DNA from: Sphingopyxis alaskensis RB2256
Lineage (GTDB): Bacteria > Pseudomonadota > Alphaproteobacteria > Sphingomonadales > Sphingomonadaceae
Assembly (NCBI RefSeq): GCF_000013985.1
Contig: NC_008048.1
Span: 248,001-312,000 of the forward strand
DNA length: 64,000 nt
Direction: 5' to 3'
Shown here: piece after piece, positions 27,644 through 36,219 of the stretch
Layout of the letters: the number at the start of each line of letters is the position of its first letter
Numbering within the stretch: the first letter of the stretch is position 1
Notes under the pieces: model-generated
Seen by the model: only the letters and a program-made list of their open reading frames with translations
What the model was told of the DNA's origin: nothing
Databases searched by the model: none
Program-made: the position numbers and the translations under genes

Positions 27644-28171
27644 CCGCGGCGGGCCGGGCCGGCGGCGGCGCGGCGTGAGGGGACCGCGAAAGGGATTGCG
27701 CAGGACAAGTCCGATCCGTTCCGCGGTGGCGTGTCGCGGACACGCTTCGCTGTGCGCCGTTCGATTGCGATGAAAAGGATCGACTTGCCGGGCGGAGAAC
27801 AGGTGGGGCTGTCGAGCCGCCCGGCGAAGTCTTGGAATGAGGTCCGAGGGGTGTCGAAGGGTGCCAGGGACCAGCTCGCACCATTCGCCTTGGGCCTCAC
27901 AGCGCATCGGCAAAAGCGCGATGCAGCGGTGCAAAGAATGACAGAAATCCCGTTTCGGGGCAGTTACAAGGGGTCACATGTCGGCGTGTCGCCTTTTGAT
28001 AACCCTTTCTTAACCCGCTTTCGCCTTTTTCGGTCGCGCATTGGCGCGGCGTTCGACATCTGATATGACGATTGGCCGGCTTGTTACCGTTACGAAGGCG
28101 TTACAATGGGTGGGCGCGCCGGACGATTGGCGTATCTACCGTATCGCCCGCCGCGGGCATTTGAGGGTAGC
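27644..28171. other. 528-base gap without a convincing gene
   Basis: Open frames on both strands here lack family resemblance and ribosome sites. The last 150 bases are more AT-rich (TTGATAACCCTTTCTTAACC) and probably hold the promoter of the TPR regulator gene, along with the GTTAC repeats described separately. No RNA gene or mobile element was recognised. Confidence 0.5.
28083..28104 (+). promoter_or_regulatory. Three GTTAC direct repeats before the TPR regulator
   Basis: GTTAC occurs at 28083, 28089 and 28100, all on the plus strand. Direct repeats are the usual target form of winged-helix regulators of the OmpR type, so they could be an autoregulatory site. The spacing (6 and 11) is close to half and one helical turn. 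Confidence 0.35.
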
Positions 28172-29917
28172 ATGGACCAGGCGAAAACGAACGAAATGGA
28201 CCCCGACGAGGTCGACCGGATCATCGCCGATGAGCTTCAGCGCCTGCTCGAATCGCCCATGTTCACGCGCTCGCCGGTGTTGTCGCGGTTGCTGCAATTC
28301 CTTGTCGAACACCGGCTGCGCGGCGGGCGCAGCGCGCCCAAGGCCTATGCGATCGCGACCGAGGCGCTGGGGCGGAGCGAGGATTTCGACCCCGCGGTCG
28401 ACAGCTATCCGCGCGTGATGGTCGGCCGGCTGCGGACGCTGCTCGACCGCTATTATTCCGAAACCGCGTGGGTCCACCGGCTGCGCGTGCCGCAGGGCAG
28501 CTACGAGGTGGTCGTCCAGCATCGCTCGTCACCTCCCGCCGCGCGCGCGGCCGAGGGACCGGACGGCGACGATGACGTCAAGGCCGCAGCCGCAGCGGCT
28601 GGCGGCGATGCGGTGCCGCCGGCGGTCGCCAGGCCGGGCGGCGGCCGGTTCGGCCGGTGGATCGTCGCCCTGCTGCTTCTGGCGCTCGCGTTGCTCGCGC
28701 TCTGGGCGCTGCGCGGCGAAGCGCCGCGCCTGCTCGCGCGCGATGCCGTTCCCGAACCCTTGCTCGAGATCAGCGCCCCGGATTCAGGCAATCTGCCTGA
28801 ATCGCGCGCGCTCGCGCGCGCGCTCGACGGCAGACTGCGCGACGGGCTGCGGCGCTTTGACCTGATCGAACTGCTCGCCGCGCACACGGCGGGCGGCGCA
28901 GCTCCACGCCCTGCCGACTACCGGCTCGACACCTCGCTCGTCCGCACGGTCGACGGGGTCGTCGACGTGACGCTGGTGCTCAACCGCGTCGCCGACCAGC
29001 GCGCGATCTGGTCGCAGCAATTGCGGCTGGACCATTTCGACACGCCGGAGTTCACCGCTGTCGAGCCCGTCATCGCGCAGCTTGCGGGCGATTATGGCGT
29101 GATCGTGCGCGACCAGATCCGGCGCCAGCCCGATAATTATGCGCCGGGCTATCCCTGCCTCGCGCAGTTCAACCGGTTGCGCCAGATGCGCGACGCGGCC
29201 ACGGCCAAGCGGGTCGTCAGCTGTCTGCGCGCGATGATCAAGGCCGACCCGCGCGATCCGGTCGCGCTTGCCGCGCTGTCGCTCGTGCGGTTCGGCGACT
29301 GGCAGCCGCAGCGCGGGACGCCCGCAGGCCGCGAAGCCTTTGCCGAGGCGCGCGCGCTGGCGCTGCGTGCCTATCGCGAAGATCCCGATTCCTCGGTCGG
29401 GCAGTTCGCGATGGCGCGCGCGAACTTTTACGCGGGCGACTGTGCGGCGGGCATTGCGATGGGCGACAGCGCGCGAGCGCTCAACCCCTATGATGCCGAC
29501 ATGGCCGGCTTCCTCGGTCTGTTCAAGCTGGCGTGCGACCATGCGGATGAGGGCGAGGAACTGCTGCGCCGTTCGCTGGCGCTCGACCCTTCCAATCCCG
29601 GCGTGCCTGCGGTGACGCTGGCTTTCATCCTGTCGCAGCGCGGCGAACAGGCGCAGGCGCAGGCGATCCTCGATCGAATGCCGTCGCCGACCAACCTCGA
29701 GCCGCAATATCTGATGGTGCGGTCGGTCGTGCTGGCGCGACAGGGCGAGGTCGACGCGGCGCGCGCATTGTGGCGCCGCCTGCTCGCCTATACGCGCCAG
29801 CCCGCCGATGCGCCGCCCGAACAGGTGCTCGGCCGTTTCCTGATCACTCCGGCGGTGATCGCGCGTGCGTCGGCGGCGCTGCGCGAATCCGGCGTCGTCG
29901 GCCCTCCGGCGGGCTGA
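28172..29917 (+). CDS. Membrane-bound winged-helix/TPR regulator-like protein
   Basis: 581 residues from MDQAKTNEMDPDEVDRII. The N-terminal domain (about 15-120; FTRSPVLSRLLQFLVEHRLRG, DFDPAVDSYPRVMVGRLRTLLDRYY, VPQGSYEVVV) matches the domain found at the start of many alphaproteobacterial TPR or adenylate-cyclase-like regulators. An Ala/Gly/Asp-rich linker leads to one membrane helix (about 164-184), then a periplasmic part with an FlgO/TolB-like segment and TPR-like helices. The layout resembles ToxR/CadC one-component sensors, but DNA binding is inferred. It is monocistronic; acpP follows after 234 bases. Confidence 0.75.
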   Translation: MDQAKTNEMDPDEVDRIIADELQRLLESPMFTRSPVLSRLLQFLVEHRLRGGRSAPKAYAIATEALGRSEDFDPAVDSYPRVMVGRLRTLLDRYYSETAWVHRLRVPQGSYEVVVQHRSSPPAARAAEGPDGDDDVKAAAAAAGGDAVPPAVARPGGGRFGRWIVALLLLALALLALWALRGEAPRLLARDAVPEPLLEISAPDSGNLPESRALARALDGRLRDGLRRFDLIELLAAHTAGGAAPRPADYRLDTSLVRTVDGVVDVTLVLNRVADQRAIWSQQLRLDHFDTPEFTAVEPVIAQLAGDYGVIVRDQIRRQPDNYAPGYPCLAQFNRLRQMRDAATAKRVVSCLRAMIKADPRDPVALAALSLVRFGDWQPQRGTPAGREAFAEARALALRAYREDPDSSVGQFAMARANFYAGDCAAGIAMGDSARALNPYDADMAGFLGLFKLACDHADEGEELLRRSLALDPSNPGVPAVTLAFILSQRGEQAQAQAILDRMPSPTNLEPQYLMVRSVVLARQGEVDAARALWRRLLAYTRQPADAPPEQVLGRFLITPAVIARASAALRESGVVGPPAG

Positions 29918-30151
29918 ACCGCCGCGCGCCGATTATTCGCGGTGCCCGGTCTTGCGCGCCGGGGCGGCGGCGCCTATTTTTGCGACGGGCGCCAGAGGGG
30001 CAGAAAGGGGCGCGCCCGGCTTTCGGGCAGTGCGAACAGGGACGACAGGACGCTTCGGCGCATGGCTCATGCCAGCCCTCTTGCCAGCCCCGCCCATGGA
30101 CACTAGGGCAATCTCCAACATTCACGAACAGGTCAGAAAAAGGAACTGTGC

Positions 30152-30388
30152 ATGAGCGATTCGGCCGAAAAGGTTAAAAAGATCGTCGTCGAACATCTGG
30201 GCGTCGAAGCCGACAAGGTCACCGAGGAAGCGAGCTTCATCGACGATCTGGGCGCCGACAGCCTCGACATCGTCGAACTGGTGATGGCGTTCGAGGAAGA
30301 GTTCGGCGTCGAAATCCCCGACGATGCGGCGGAAAAGATCGCCACCGTCAAGGATGCGATCGACTATATCGAAGCGAACAAGGGCTAA
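30152..30388 (+). CDS. acpP: Acyl carrier protein
   Basis: 78 residues, acidic. [18 protein letters not shown] contains the phosphopantetheine Ser of the DSL motif; the protein starts [18 protein letters not shown]. It carries acyl chains in fatty acid synthesis. AAAGGAAC precedes the ATG. It lies directly upstream of fabF, separated by a terminator hairpin that probably sets the high ratio of acpP to fabF expression. Confidence 0.97.
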   Translation: MSDSAEKVKKIVVEHLGVEADKVTEEASFIDDLGADSLDIVELVMAFEEEFGVEIPDDAAEKIATVKDAIDYIEANKG

Positions 30389-30442
30389 GGCGGTCCGATC
30401 CGGCATGGCCGGATGCGGCGGCGACGCCGTCCAAGCGTTTCC

Positions 30443-30489
30443 GGCTTCCCGGTCCATGGCCCCGCGCCCTGTGACCGGGAAGCCTTTTT
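30443..30489 (+). terminator. Terminator between acpP and fabF
   Basis: Perfect 12-base arms GGCTTCCCGGTC and GACCGGGAAGCC around an 18-base loop, then TTTTT. It follows acpP by 54 bases and stands before fabF, so it likely attenuates transcription within the pair. Confidence 0.85.
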
Positions 30490-30555
30490 CTTGGGCAGGC
30501 GATTGATGGATGAATGCGGACACCTGCGGGGGCAGGGTCGACGAAAGGAAAGATT

Positions 30556-31815
30556 ATGCGCCGGGTTGTGGTGACGGGTTTGGGTTTGGTGACGCCGCTG
30601 GGCGGCGACGTCGAAACCAGCTGGAAAAATCTGATCGCGGGCAAATCGGGTGCGGGTCCGATCACGAAATTCGACGCATCGGACCAGAAATGCACCATCG
30701 CGTGCGAGGTGAAGCCCGCCGACCATGAATATGGCTTCGACCCGATGAAGCGCGTCGATCACAAGGTGCAGCGGCAGGTCGATCCCTTCATCATCTATGG
30801 CATCGATGCGGCGGGCCAGGCGCTCGAGGATGCGGGGCTGACCGAGCTGACCGAGGAACAGAAGGTGCGCGCGGGCTGCTCGATCGGTTCGGGCATCGGC
30901 GGGCTGCCGGGCATCGAGAGCGAAAGCCTGCTGCTCGCCGAAAAGGGGCCGGGCCGCGTCAGTCCACACTTCGTCCACGGTCGCCTGATCAACCTGATTT
31001 CGGGCCAGGTCAGCATCAAATATGGGCTCAAGGGCCCCAACCACGCGGTCGTCACCGCCTGTTCGACCGGCGCGCATTCGATCGGCGACGCGGCGCGGAT
31101 GATCAAGGACGACGATGCCGACATCATGCTCGCGGGCGGCGCCGAGGCGACGATCTGCCCGATCGGCATCGCCGGCTTCGCACAGGCGCGCGCGCTCAAC
31201 ATGCGCTTCAACGACCGCCCCGAACAGGCGAGCCGCCCCTATGACAGGGACCGCGACGGTTTCGTGATGGGCGAGGGCGCCGGCGTCGTCGTGCTCGAGG
31301 AATATGAACATGCCAAGGCGCGGGGCGCCAAAATCTACGCCGAAGTCGTCGGTTACGGCCTGTCGGGCGACGCCTATCACGTCACCGCGCCCGATCCCGA
31401 AATGGACGGCGCCTTCCGCTCGATGCAGGCGGCGCTCAAAAAGGCGGGCATGACCCCCGCCGACATCGACTATATCAACGCGCACGGCACCTCGACGATG
31501 GCTGACACGATCGAGCTTGGCGCGGTGAAGCGGCTGTTCGGCGATGCGATGGCCAATGTGTCGATGAGTTCCACCAAATCGGCGATCGGCCACCTGCTCG
31601 GCGGCGCGGGCGCGGTCGAGACGATCTTCTGCATCCTCGCGATCCGCGACCAGATCGTGCCCCCGACGCTCAACCTCGACAACCCCGACGAAGGGACCGA
31701 GGGTGCCGACCTGGTTCCCAAGGTCGCGAAAAGGCGCAAGGTGCGCGCGGCGCTCAACAACAGCTTTGGTTTCGGCGGCACCAACGCCAGCCTGATCGTC
31801 AAGGCGATCGACTGA
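30556..31815 (+). CDS. fabF: Beta-ketoacyl-ACP synthase II
   Basis: 419 residues from MRRVVVTGLGLVTPLG, with AAAGGA upstream. The catalytic triad of KASII is present: Cys in VTACSTGAHS (about 165), His in INAHGTST (about 308) and His in KSAIGHLLGG (about 344); the glycine-rich FGFGGTNASL ends the fold. It extends acyl-ACP chains and controls temperature-dependent unsaturation. Partner acpP lies upstream. Confidence 0.97.
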   Translation: MRRVVVTGLGLVTPLGGDVETSWKNLIAGKSGAGPITKFDASDQKCTIACEVKPADHEYGFDPMKRVDHKVQRQVDPFIIYGIDAAGQALEDAGLTELTEEQKVRAGCSIGSGIGGLPGIESESLLLAEKGPGRVSPHFVHGRLINLISGQVSIKYGLKGPNHAVVTACSTGAHSIGDAARMIKDDDADIMLAGGAEATICPIGIAGFAQARALNMRFNDRPEQASRPYDRDRDGFVMGEGAGVVVLEEYEHAKARGAKIYAEVVGYGLSGDAYHVTAPDPEMDGAFRSMQAALKKAGMTPADIDYINAHGTSTMADTIELGAVKRLFGDAMANVSMSSTKSAIGHLLGGAGAVETIFCILAIRDQIVPPTLNLDNPDEGTEGADLVPKVAKRRKVRAALNNSFGFGGTNASLIVKAID

Positions 31816-31915
31816 TCGTCTCCTTCGCGGCGGCCTGCGGTGGGAAGCAGTCGTCGCGAATGCTCCGACGGGTGAAGCGTGACCGGTTTGCCGGCGGGGC
31901 ACGCCGCTCCAGGTT

Positions 31916-32010
31916 TCACATGACTGCGGCGAGGCGGATCTGGAACGATGTCCCGGCGCCGCCCGTCGTTTCCGCCGCTGCCAACGTCTCCGCTGCCCGC
32001 GGCGGCACGG
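31916..32010 (-). pseudogene. Possible remnant of a histidine kinase C-terminus
   Basis: The minus-strand frame ends ETLAAAETTGGAGTSFQIRL then AAVM and a stop. This matches the last strands and G2 glycine box of HATPase domains (GGxGTxFxIRLPA). Nothing upstream continues the domain; the frame enters the 3' end of the hydrolase gene. It is either a decayed fragment or chance similarity. Confidence 0.3.
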
Positions 32011-32013
32011 CGA

Positions 32014-32763
32014 TCACTCCGACGGCGCCACCTCTTCGGTCAGCGCCCGGACGATCGCGGCGACCGAATTGGGGGCATAGGCAAAGCCCATATGGCTGCA
32101 ATCGACCTCGACCGCGCGATCGCTCTCGTGCGGCAGCCCGCGCGCGCTGTTCACCGCGACGACGCCGTCATGCTTTGACCAGAGCGCGAAGGTCGGCATT
32201 TCGGGACGCGGCGCCGGGTGAAAGTCGATCGGCGGATTGTCGACCGGGTGGCGCGCGATGAGGTGATAGAGCCGCCACGCGCGGTTGGCGCGTCGGCTGC
32301 CCGAGAAAGGCGAACCCAGCGTGACGACGCGCGCGACCTTGTCGGGGTGGCGCTTGGCATATTCGCGCGCGTAAATGCCGCCAAGGCTCCACCCCACCAG
32401 CGCGGGGGCGAAGCCGGTGCGGTCGATGATCCATTGCACGCGCCCGTCGATCCGTTCGATGATGTCGGGGGTCGCGCCGCGGTTGAAGCCGAGGCCCCAC
32501 GCATAACAGCGGAAGCCCGCGCGGCGGAGGTCGGCGCGCAGGGCCTTGGTCGCCCAGTCACCCGACAGGAAACCGGGGAGCACCATCACCGGCGGATAGT
32601 CGCTGTCGGGGTTGGGTTCGGGGGGCAGCGGGCGGATGCGCCCGCCGATTGCGCGCGCGAGCGATCCCATCTCGCGCCACAGCAGCATGAGCGGCGGCGG
32701 CGCGTCGGGATCGGGGACATGCGCGGGCCATTCGGCGCGCCGGGTAAGGAAACCGCGGATCAT
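32014..32763 (-). CDS. Alpha/beta hydrolase (esterase/lipase-like)
   Basis: 249 residues. PPVMVLPGFLSGDWATKALRADL opens the alpha/beta hydrolase core, the nucleophile elbow is GWSLGG (Ser126), SKHDGVV supplies the acid and CSHMGF near residue 230 the His. The size and the lack of a signal peptide indicate a cytoplasmic esterase or acyltransferase-like enzyme. It lies ten bases downstream of the sugar dehydrogenase gene and is probably cotranscribed. Substrate unknown. Confidence 0.85.
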   Translation of the reverse strand: MIRGFLTRRAEWPAHVPDPDAPPPLMLLWREMGSLARAIGGRIRPLPPEPNPDSDYPPVMVLPGFLSGDWATKALRADLRRAGFRCYAWGLGFNRGATPDIIERIDGRVQWIIDRTGFAPALVGWSLGGIYAREYAKRHPDKVARVVTLGSPFSGSRRANRAWRLYHLIARHPVDNPPIDFHPAPRPEMPTFALWSKHDGVVAVNSARGLPHESDRAVEVDCSHMGFAYAPNSVAAIVRALTEEVAPSE

Positions 32764-32773
32764 GCGGCGGCTC

Positions 32774-33949
32774 TTATCGTTTCGGAACCAGCTTCACCAG
32801 CCTGCCGTCGTCGCCGTCGGTGAGCAGCCAGACGGTGCCGTCCTCGCGCACCTCGACCTCGCGGATGCGCGTGCCGAAGTCCCAGCGCCCCGCCTTGTGC
32901 AGCGCCGTGCCGTCGATCCGCATCTGCACCAGCCCCTCGCCCGACAGCGCGCCCATCAACAGGCTGTTCTTCCAGCCGGGATAAAGGTCGCCGCCATAAT
33001 AGGCGAGGCCGGCGGGGGACACGGCGGGGTTCCACCACAGCTTTGGCGCCGCAAACTCCGGGCGCGTCGGGTGGTCGGGGATGTCGCGGCCGTCATAATG
33101 GTCGCCGTTCGACACGATCGGATAGCCGTAATTGGCCTTTGCCTCGACCAGATTGACCTCGTCGCCGTGGCGCGGGCCCATTTCCTGGTTCCACAGCCGC
33201 CCGGAATCGTCGAAGGCGAGGCCCAGGATGTTACGGTGGCCGAGCGACCAGATTTGCGCGGTGACGCCGCCTTCACCGGCAAAGGGGTTGTCGGCGGGAA
33301 TGCTGCCGTCGGGGTTCAGGCGGACGATCTTCCCGAGATTGCCCGTCATGTCCTGCGCCGGGTCGAACTTCTGGCGTTCGCCCGAGCCGATGAAAAGATA
33401 TCTGCCGTCGGGAGAGAAGGCGAGGCGGTGCGAATAATGACCGCGGCCTGTCACCTTGGGCGTCTGTTTCCAGATGACCTCCAGCCCCTCAAGGCGCGGC
33501 GCGGCGCCCTGGACCAGCTTGGCGCGGCCGACGACGGCGCCGAAGGTGCCCCCGCTGCCCGCCTCCGCCCAGCTCAGGTAAATCGTGCCACTGGTCGCGA
33601 AATCGGGCGCGACGATGACGTCGCCGAGGCCGCCCTGGCCGCCATAGGCGACCGCGGGAACGCCCGTGACGTCGAGCGTCGGGCCACTCTCTTGCCACAG
33701 TTTGAGCTTGCCGGCCTTTTCCGTGACGAGCGCGGCGCGTGTGCCGGGAAGGAAGGTCATCGCCCAGGGCTCGTCGAAGCTCGCGATCTCCTGCACCCTG
33801 AAAGGTGCGTCGGCGAGCGGGACGGCGGGATGTTCCCCGGACGCGTCGAGCGCGGCGGTGTCGGCGGGGGCGGCTTCGGTGGCCGCGGGCGCCGAACAGG
33901 CGGCCACGGCGAGCGCGGCGGCGAGAGCGAAGGGGGGAAGATTTTTCAT
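32774..33949 (-). CDS. PQQ-dependent sugar dehydrogenase-like lipoprotein
   Basis: 391 residues from MKNLPPFALAAALAVAAC, a lipoprotein signal (Cys18). The six-bladed propeller of the soluble glucose dehydrogenase (GDH-B/YliI) family is recognisable: FDEPWAMTFLPGTRAALVTEK, GGQGGLGDVIVAPDF, GRGHYSHRLAFSPDGRYLFIG, WSLGHRNILGLAFD, NQEMGPRHGDEVN, NYGYPIVSNG and YYGGDLYPGW. Conserved His and Arg residues for PQQ and catalysis are kept. It would oxidise aldoses in the periplasm. Confidence 0.88.
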   Translation of the reverse strand: MKNLPPFALAAALAVAACSAPAATEAAPADTAALDASGEHPAVPLADAPFRVQEIASFDEPWAMTFLPGTRAALVTEKAGKLKLWQESGPTLDVTGVPAVAYGGQGGLGDVIVAPDFATSGTIYLSWAEAGSGGTFGAVVGRAKLVQGAAPRLEGLEVIWKQTPKVTGRGHYSHRLAFSPDGRYLFIGSGERQKFDPAQDMTGNLGKIVRLNPDGSIPADNPFAGEGGVTAQIWSLGHRNILGLAFDDSGRLWNQEMGPRHGDEVNLVEAKANYGYPIVSNGDHYDGRDIPDHPTRPEFAAPKLWWNPAVSPAGLAYYGGDLYPGWKNSLLMGALSGEGLVQMRIDGTALHKAGRWDFGTRIREVEVREDGTVWLLTDGDDGRLVKLVPKR

Positions 33950-34029
33950 CGGAAAATCTCGCTTGGCTGGGGAAGAGGTGTTGTTGTGACGCGGGCGGTG
34001 TCGGTTGTCGAGGGGCGTGAAACCATCCG

Positions 34030-34059
34030 TCGCCCCCGTCTTCGCGGGGGCGACGACAA
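34030..34059. repeat. Short palindrome between ecfG and the sugar dehydrogenase
   Basis: CGTCGCCCCCG, loop TCTT, CGCGGGGGCGACG: a nearly perfect hairpin of the same motif as at 18559, lying just downstream of ecfG and possibly terminating it. Confidence 0.65.
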
Positions 34060-34061
34060 TT

Positions 34062-34697
34062 TCAACGGTTCGCCGCCTCGCGCCGCGCGGCGATTTCCTC
34101 GACGCTGTCCATGATGGCATCGACGGCTTCGCTCGCCGGGGGCGCGTCGGCGCGCTTCTGGCTGAACCGGCCACGCGCCATGATCTCCTCGAGCGCGGCG
34201 CGGGCGCGTGACACGCGGCTTTTCATCGTGCCGAGCGCGCAATCACAGATGCTCGCAGCCTCCTCGTACGACATGCCGCCCGCGCCGACGAGGATCAGCG
34301 CCTCGCGCTGATCCTGTGGCAATTCCATCAGGCCGCGTTGCACGTCGGCCATCTCGCCGCTCTCTTCCTGGCTTGCGGGGGTCGATATGGTGCGCTCGAC
34401 CGCGGTTTCGTCATATTCGCCGACGAACTTGTTGCGGCGCATCTGCGACAGAAAGGTGTTGCGCAGGATCACGAAGGTCCACGCCTTGATCGACGTTCCG
34501 CGCTCGAACCGGTCGCGCGACGCCCAGGCCTTGACCATCGTGTCCTGCGTCAGATCGTCGGCGAGGTCGGGGTTTCCCGACAGGCTGCGGCCATAGGCGC
34601 GCAGATGGGGAATGACCCCGGCAAGCAAAGCCTTGAATTCGCTGTCCGAGAGCGCGTCGGCCTGCGGCTGCGAGGCAGCGGCGGTGGGGGCGGTCAT
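34062..34697 (-). CDS. ecfG: RNA polymerase sigma factor EcfG (general stress response)
   Basis: 211 residues from MTAPTAAASQPQADALSD. Region 2 (HLRAYGRSLSGNPDLADDLTQDTMVKAW) and region 4 (LPQDQREALILVGAGGMSYEEAASICDCALGTMKSRVSRAR) are those of the EcfG group, with the group-typical NPDLADDL and GAGGMSYEE. Its start overlaps the nepR stop by one base. EcfG directs the alphaproteobacterial general stress regulon and is held inactive by NepR until PhyR is phosphorylated. Confidence 0.93.
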   Translation of the reverse strand: MTAPTAAASQPQADALSDSEFKALLAGVIPHLRAYGRSLSGNPDLADDLTQDTMVKAWASRDRFERGTSIKAWTFVILRNTFLSQMRRNKFVGEYDETAVERTISTPASQEESGEMADVQRGLMELPQDQREALILVGAGGMSYEEAASICDCALGTMKSRVSRARAALEEIMARGRFSQKRADAPPASEAVDAIMDSVEEIAARREAANR

Positions 34698-34954
34698 TAT
34701 GATTTCGGGCTGGTCTGATCGAGCTGCGCGAGCAGGTCGAGCATCCGGTCGGGCAATTGTTCGGCGACGATATTGCCATAGATCATGCGCAGCTTGGCGC
34801 TCACCGGCTCGGGCGCCTGTCGCCCGGTCAGCGTGCGATGCCATTCGTCGCCGTGCGTGCCGGGGAAGCTTCCCTGCGCACGGCGCGGAGCATCGGCATC
34901 GGGCGGCGGCGGGGGCCCCGTGCCATTCGTTCCTTTGTTGCCTTGCGTAGCCAT
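34697..34954 (-). CDS. nepR: Anti-sigma factor NepR
   Basis: 85 residues, start at MATQGNKGTNG. The N-terminal half is disordered and Pro/Asp-rich. The second half holds the two NepR helices: EPVSAKLRMIYGNIVAEQLP and DRMLDLLAQLDQ, the segment that binds either EcfG or phospho-PhyR. The stop overlaps the ecfG ATG (TAATG), so the two proteins are made in step. A GGAAC-N16-CGTT site lies directly upstream. Confidence 0.92.
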   Translation of the reverse strand: MATQGNKGTNGTGPPPPPDADAPRRAQGSFPGTHGDEWHRTLTGRQAPEPVSAKLRMIYGNIVAEQLPDRMLDLLAQLDQTSPKS

Positions 34955-34962
34955 GCGAGAGC

Positions 34963-34987
34963 AACGAGGAAAAGCGCGCCGGGTTCC
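34963..34987 (-). promoter_or_regulatory. EcfG-type promoter of nepR-ecfG
   Basis: On the minus strand GGAAC (34987-34983), 16 bases, CGTT (34966-34963). This is an exact match to the alphaproteobacterial EcfG consensus and implies autoregulation. The leader to the nepR start would be very short, under ten bases after the -10. Confidence 0.8.
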
Positions 34988-35106
34988 CCGCAAAGTTGTT
35001 TTTTGCGACGAATGCGTTGCCAAGAAGCCACACCGGCCCTAATCAGGCGGATGTGAGGGGTCATACGGTAGCGGTCCTTGCGACCGCACGACTGGAGCGT
35101 GACCAC

Positions 35107-35532
35107 TTGCTTTCCGTAATCTATGTCAGCGTCGCCGACCCGCTGCTTTCCCCCGCCGACATCGACGCCATATTGGTGACCGCGCGCCGCAACAACGCGC
35201 GCGACGCGCTGACCGGCGCGCTCATCTATAACGGGCATAATTTCATGCAGCTGCTCGAAGGGCCTGCCGATCGCGTCGATGCGTGCCTCGCCGCGATCCG
35301 TGAGGACAGGCGGCACAGCGGCATGATCGAAATCCGGCGCCGCGCGATCGAGAGGCGCGAATTTGCCGACTGGACGATGCTCTATGAACCCGGTTTCCAG
35401 GGGCAAGAGGTGGAGTTTGCGCGGCTGGCGGCGAACGGTCGGCTCGATCCCGAGTTCGAGCGGATGCTCGGCAATTTCGTCGCGCTCGGTCGGCGATCGC
35501 CGTCGGCAGGCGGTCAGGCGCCCTTGCAATGA
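35107..35532 (+). CDS. BLUF domain blue-light photoreceptor
   Basis: 141 residues from a TTG with GGAG nine bases upstream; GTG 35053 and ATG 34996 are alternatives. The whole protein is essentially one BLUF domain. Counted from this start, the flavin-pocket residues fall exactly at AppA-like spacing: Tyr6, Asn30, Gln48 (LTGALIYNGHNFMQLLEG), Trp89 and Met91 (EFADWTML). About 40 residues follow, possibly a capping helix for partner binding. It is divergent from nepR-ecfG and 43 bases before a second sigma factor gene, suggesting light input to stress control. Confidence 0.88.
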   Translation: MLSVIYVSVADPLLSPADIDAILVTARRNNARDALTGALIYNGHNFMQLLEGPADRVDACLAAIREDRRHSGMIEIRRRAIERREFADWTMLYEPGFQGQEVEFARLAANGRLDPEFERMLGNFVALGRRSPSAGGQAPLQ

Positions 35533-35575
35533 CGCGCCAGCGCGCTAAGCCGGTCGTGCGCCCGCGAGGACCGGG

Positions 35576-36211
35576 TTGCCAGACAAAGGCCTTGTTATCA
35601 GCACCGTAACGCCCCAACCGCTCGACGACGCCAGCTTCAAGCAGGAACTGGCGGCGATGCTGCCGCACCTGCGCGCCTTTGGCCGCAGCCTGTGCGGCAA
35701 CGCCGACCTGGCCGACGATCTGGTGCAGGAAACGATGCTGAAGGCGTGGAAGGCGCGCGCGCAATATGTGCCGGGGCCGTCGAGCATGAAAAGCTGGGCC
35801 TTCGTCATCCTTCGCAACTGTTTCCTGTCGCAGATGCGGCGCAAGAAGTTCACCGCCGAATATGATGAACTCGCCGCCGAACGCCTGCTCGTCGCTCCCG
35901 ACGATCAGGACGACAGCCTGCACCTCGCCGATGTCCAGCGCGCGTTGCTCATGCTGCCCGTCGACCAGCGTGAGGCGCTGATCCTGATCGGCGCGGGACA
36001 GCTTAGCTACGAGGAAGCCGCGGCGATCTGCGGCTGCGCGATCGGCACGATGAAAAGCCGCGTCTCGCGCGGGCGCGCGGCCTTGCAAACGATATTGGAA
36101 AGCGGCGAGATGCCGCGGCGAAGCACCGATGAACAGCCGTCGCACGAAGCCTTCCGCGCGATCATGGACCATGTCGATGAACTGACCGGCGGCGCGTCGA
36201 CCCCTGATTAA
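35576..36211 (+). CDS. Second EcfG-like sigma factor
   Basis: 211 residues from TTG (GAGGA upstream). Same architecture as the ecfG product: HLRAFGRSLCGNADLADDLVQETMLKAWKAR in region 2 and LPVDQREALILIGAGQLSYEEAAAICGCAIGTMKSRVSRGR in region 4. Identity between the two is visibly high in those regions and low at both ends. It follows the BLUF gene in the same direction and is convergent with phyR (eight bases). It may be an alternative or light-linked EcfG; which one NepR binds cannot be told here. Confidence 0.88.
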   Translation: MPDKGLVISTVTPQPLDDASFKQELAAMLPHLRAFGRSLCGNADLADDLVQETMLKAWKARAQYVPGPSSMKSWAFVILRNCFLSQMRRKKFTAEYDELAAERLLVAPDDQDDSLHLADVQRALLMLPVDQREALILIGAGQLSYEEAAAICGCAIGTMKSRVSRGRAALQTILESGEMPRRSTDEQPSHEAFRAIMDHVDELTGGASTPD

Positions 36212-36219
36212 AGCACTGT

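Noticed and set aside
27731..28063. Possible 110-residue gene in the 528-base gap
   Set aside because: No ribosome site, no family, and codon use unlike neighbours; the antisense frame is equally open.
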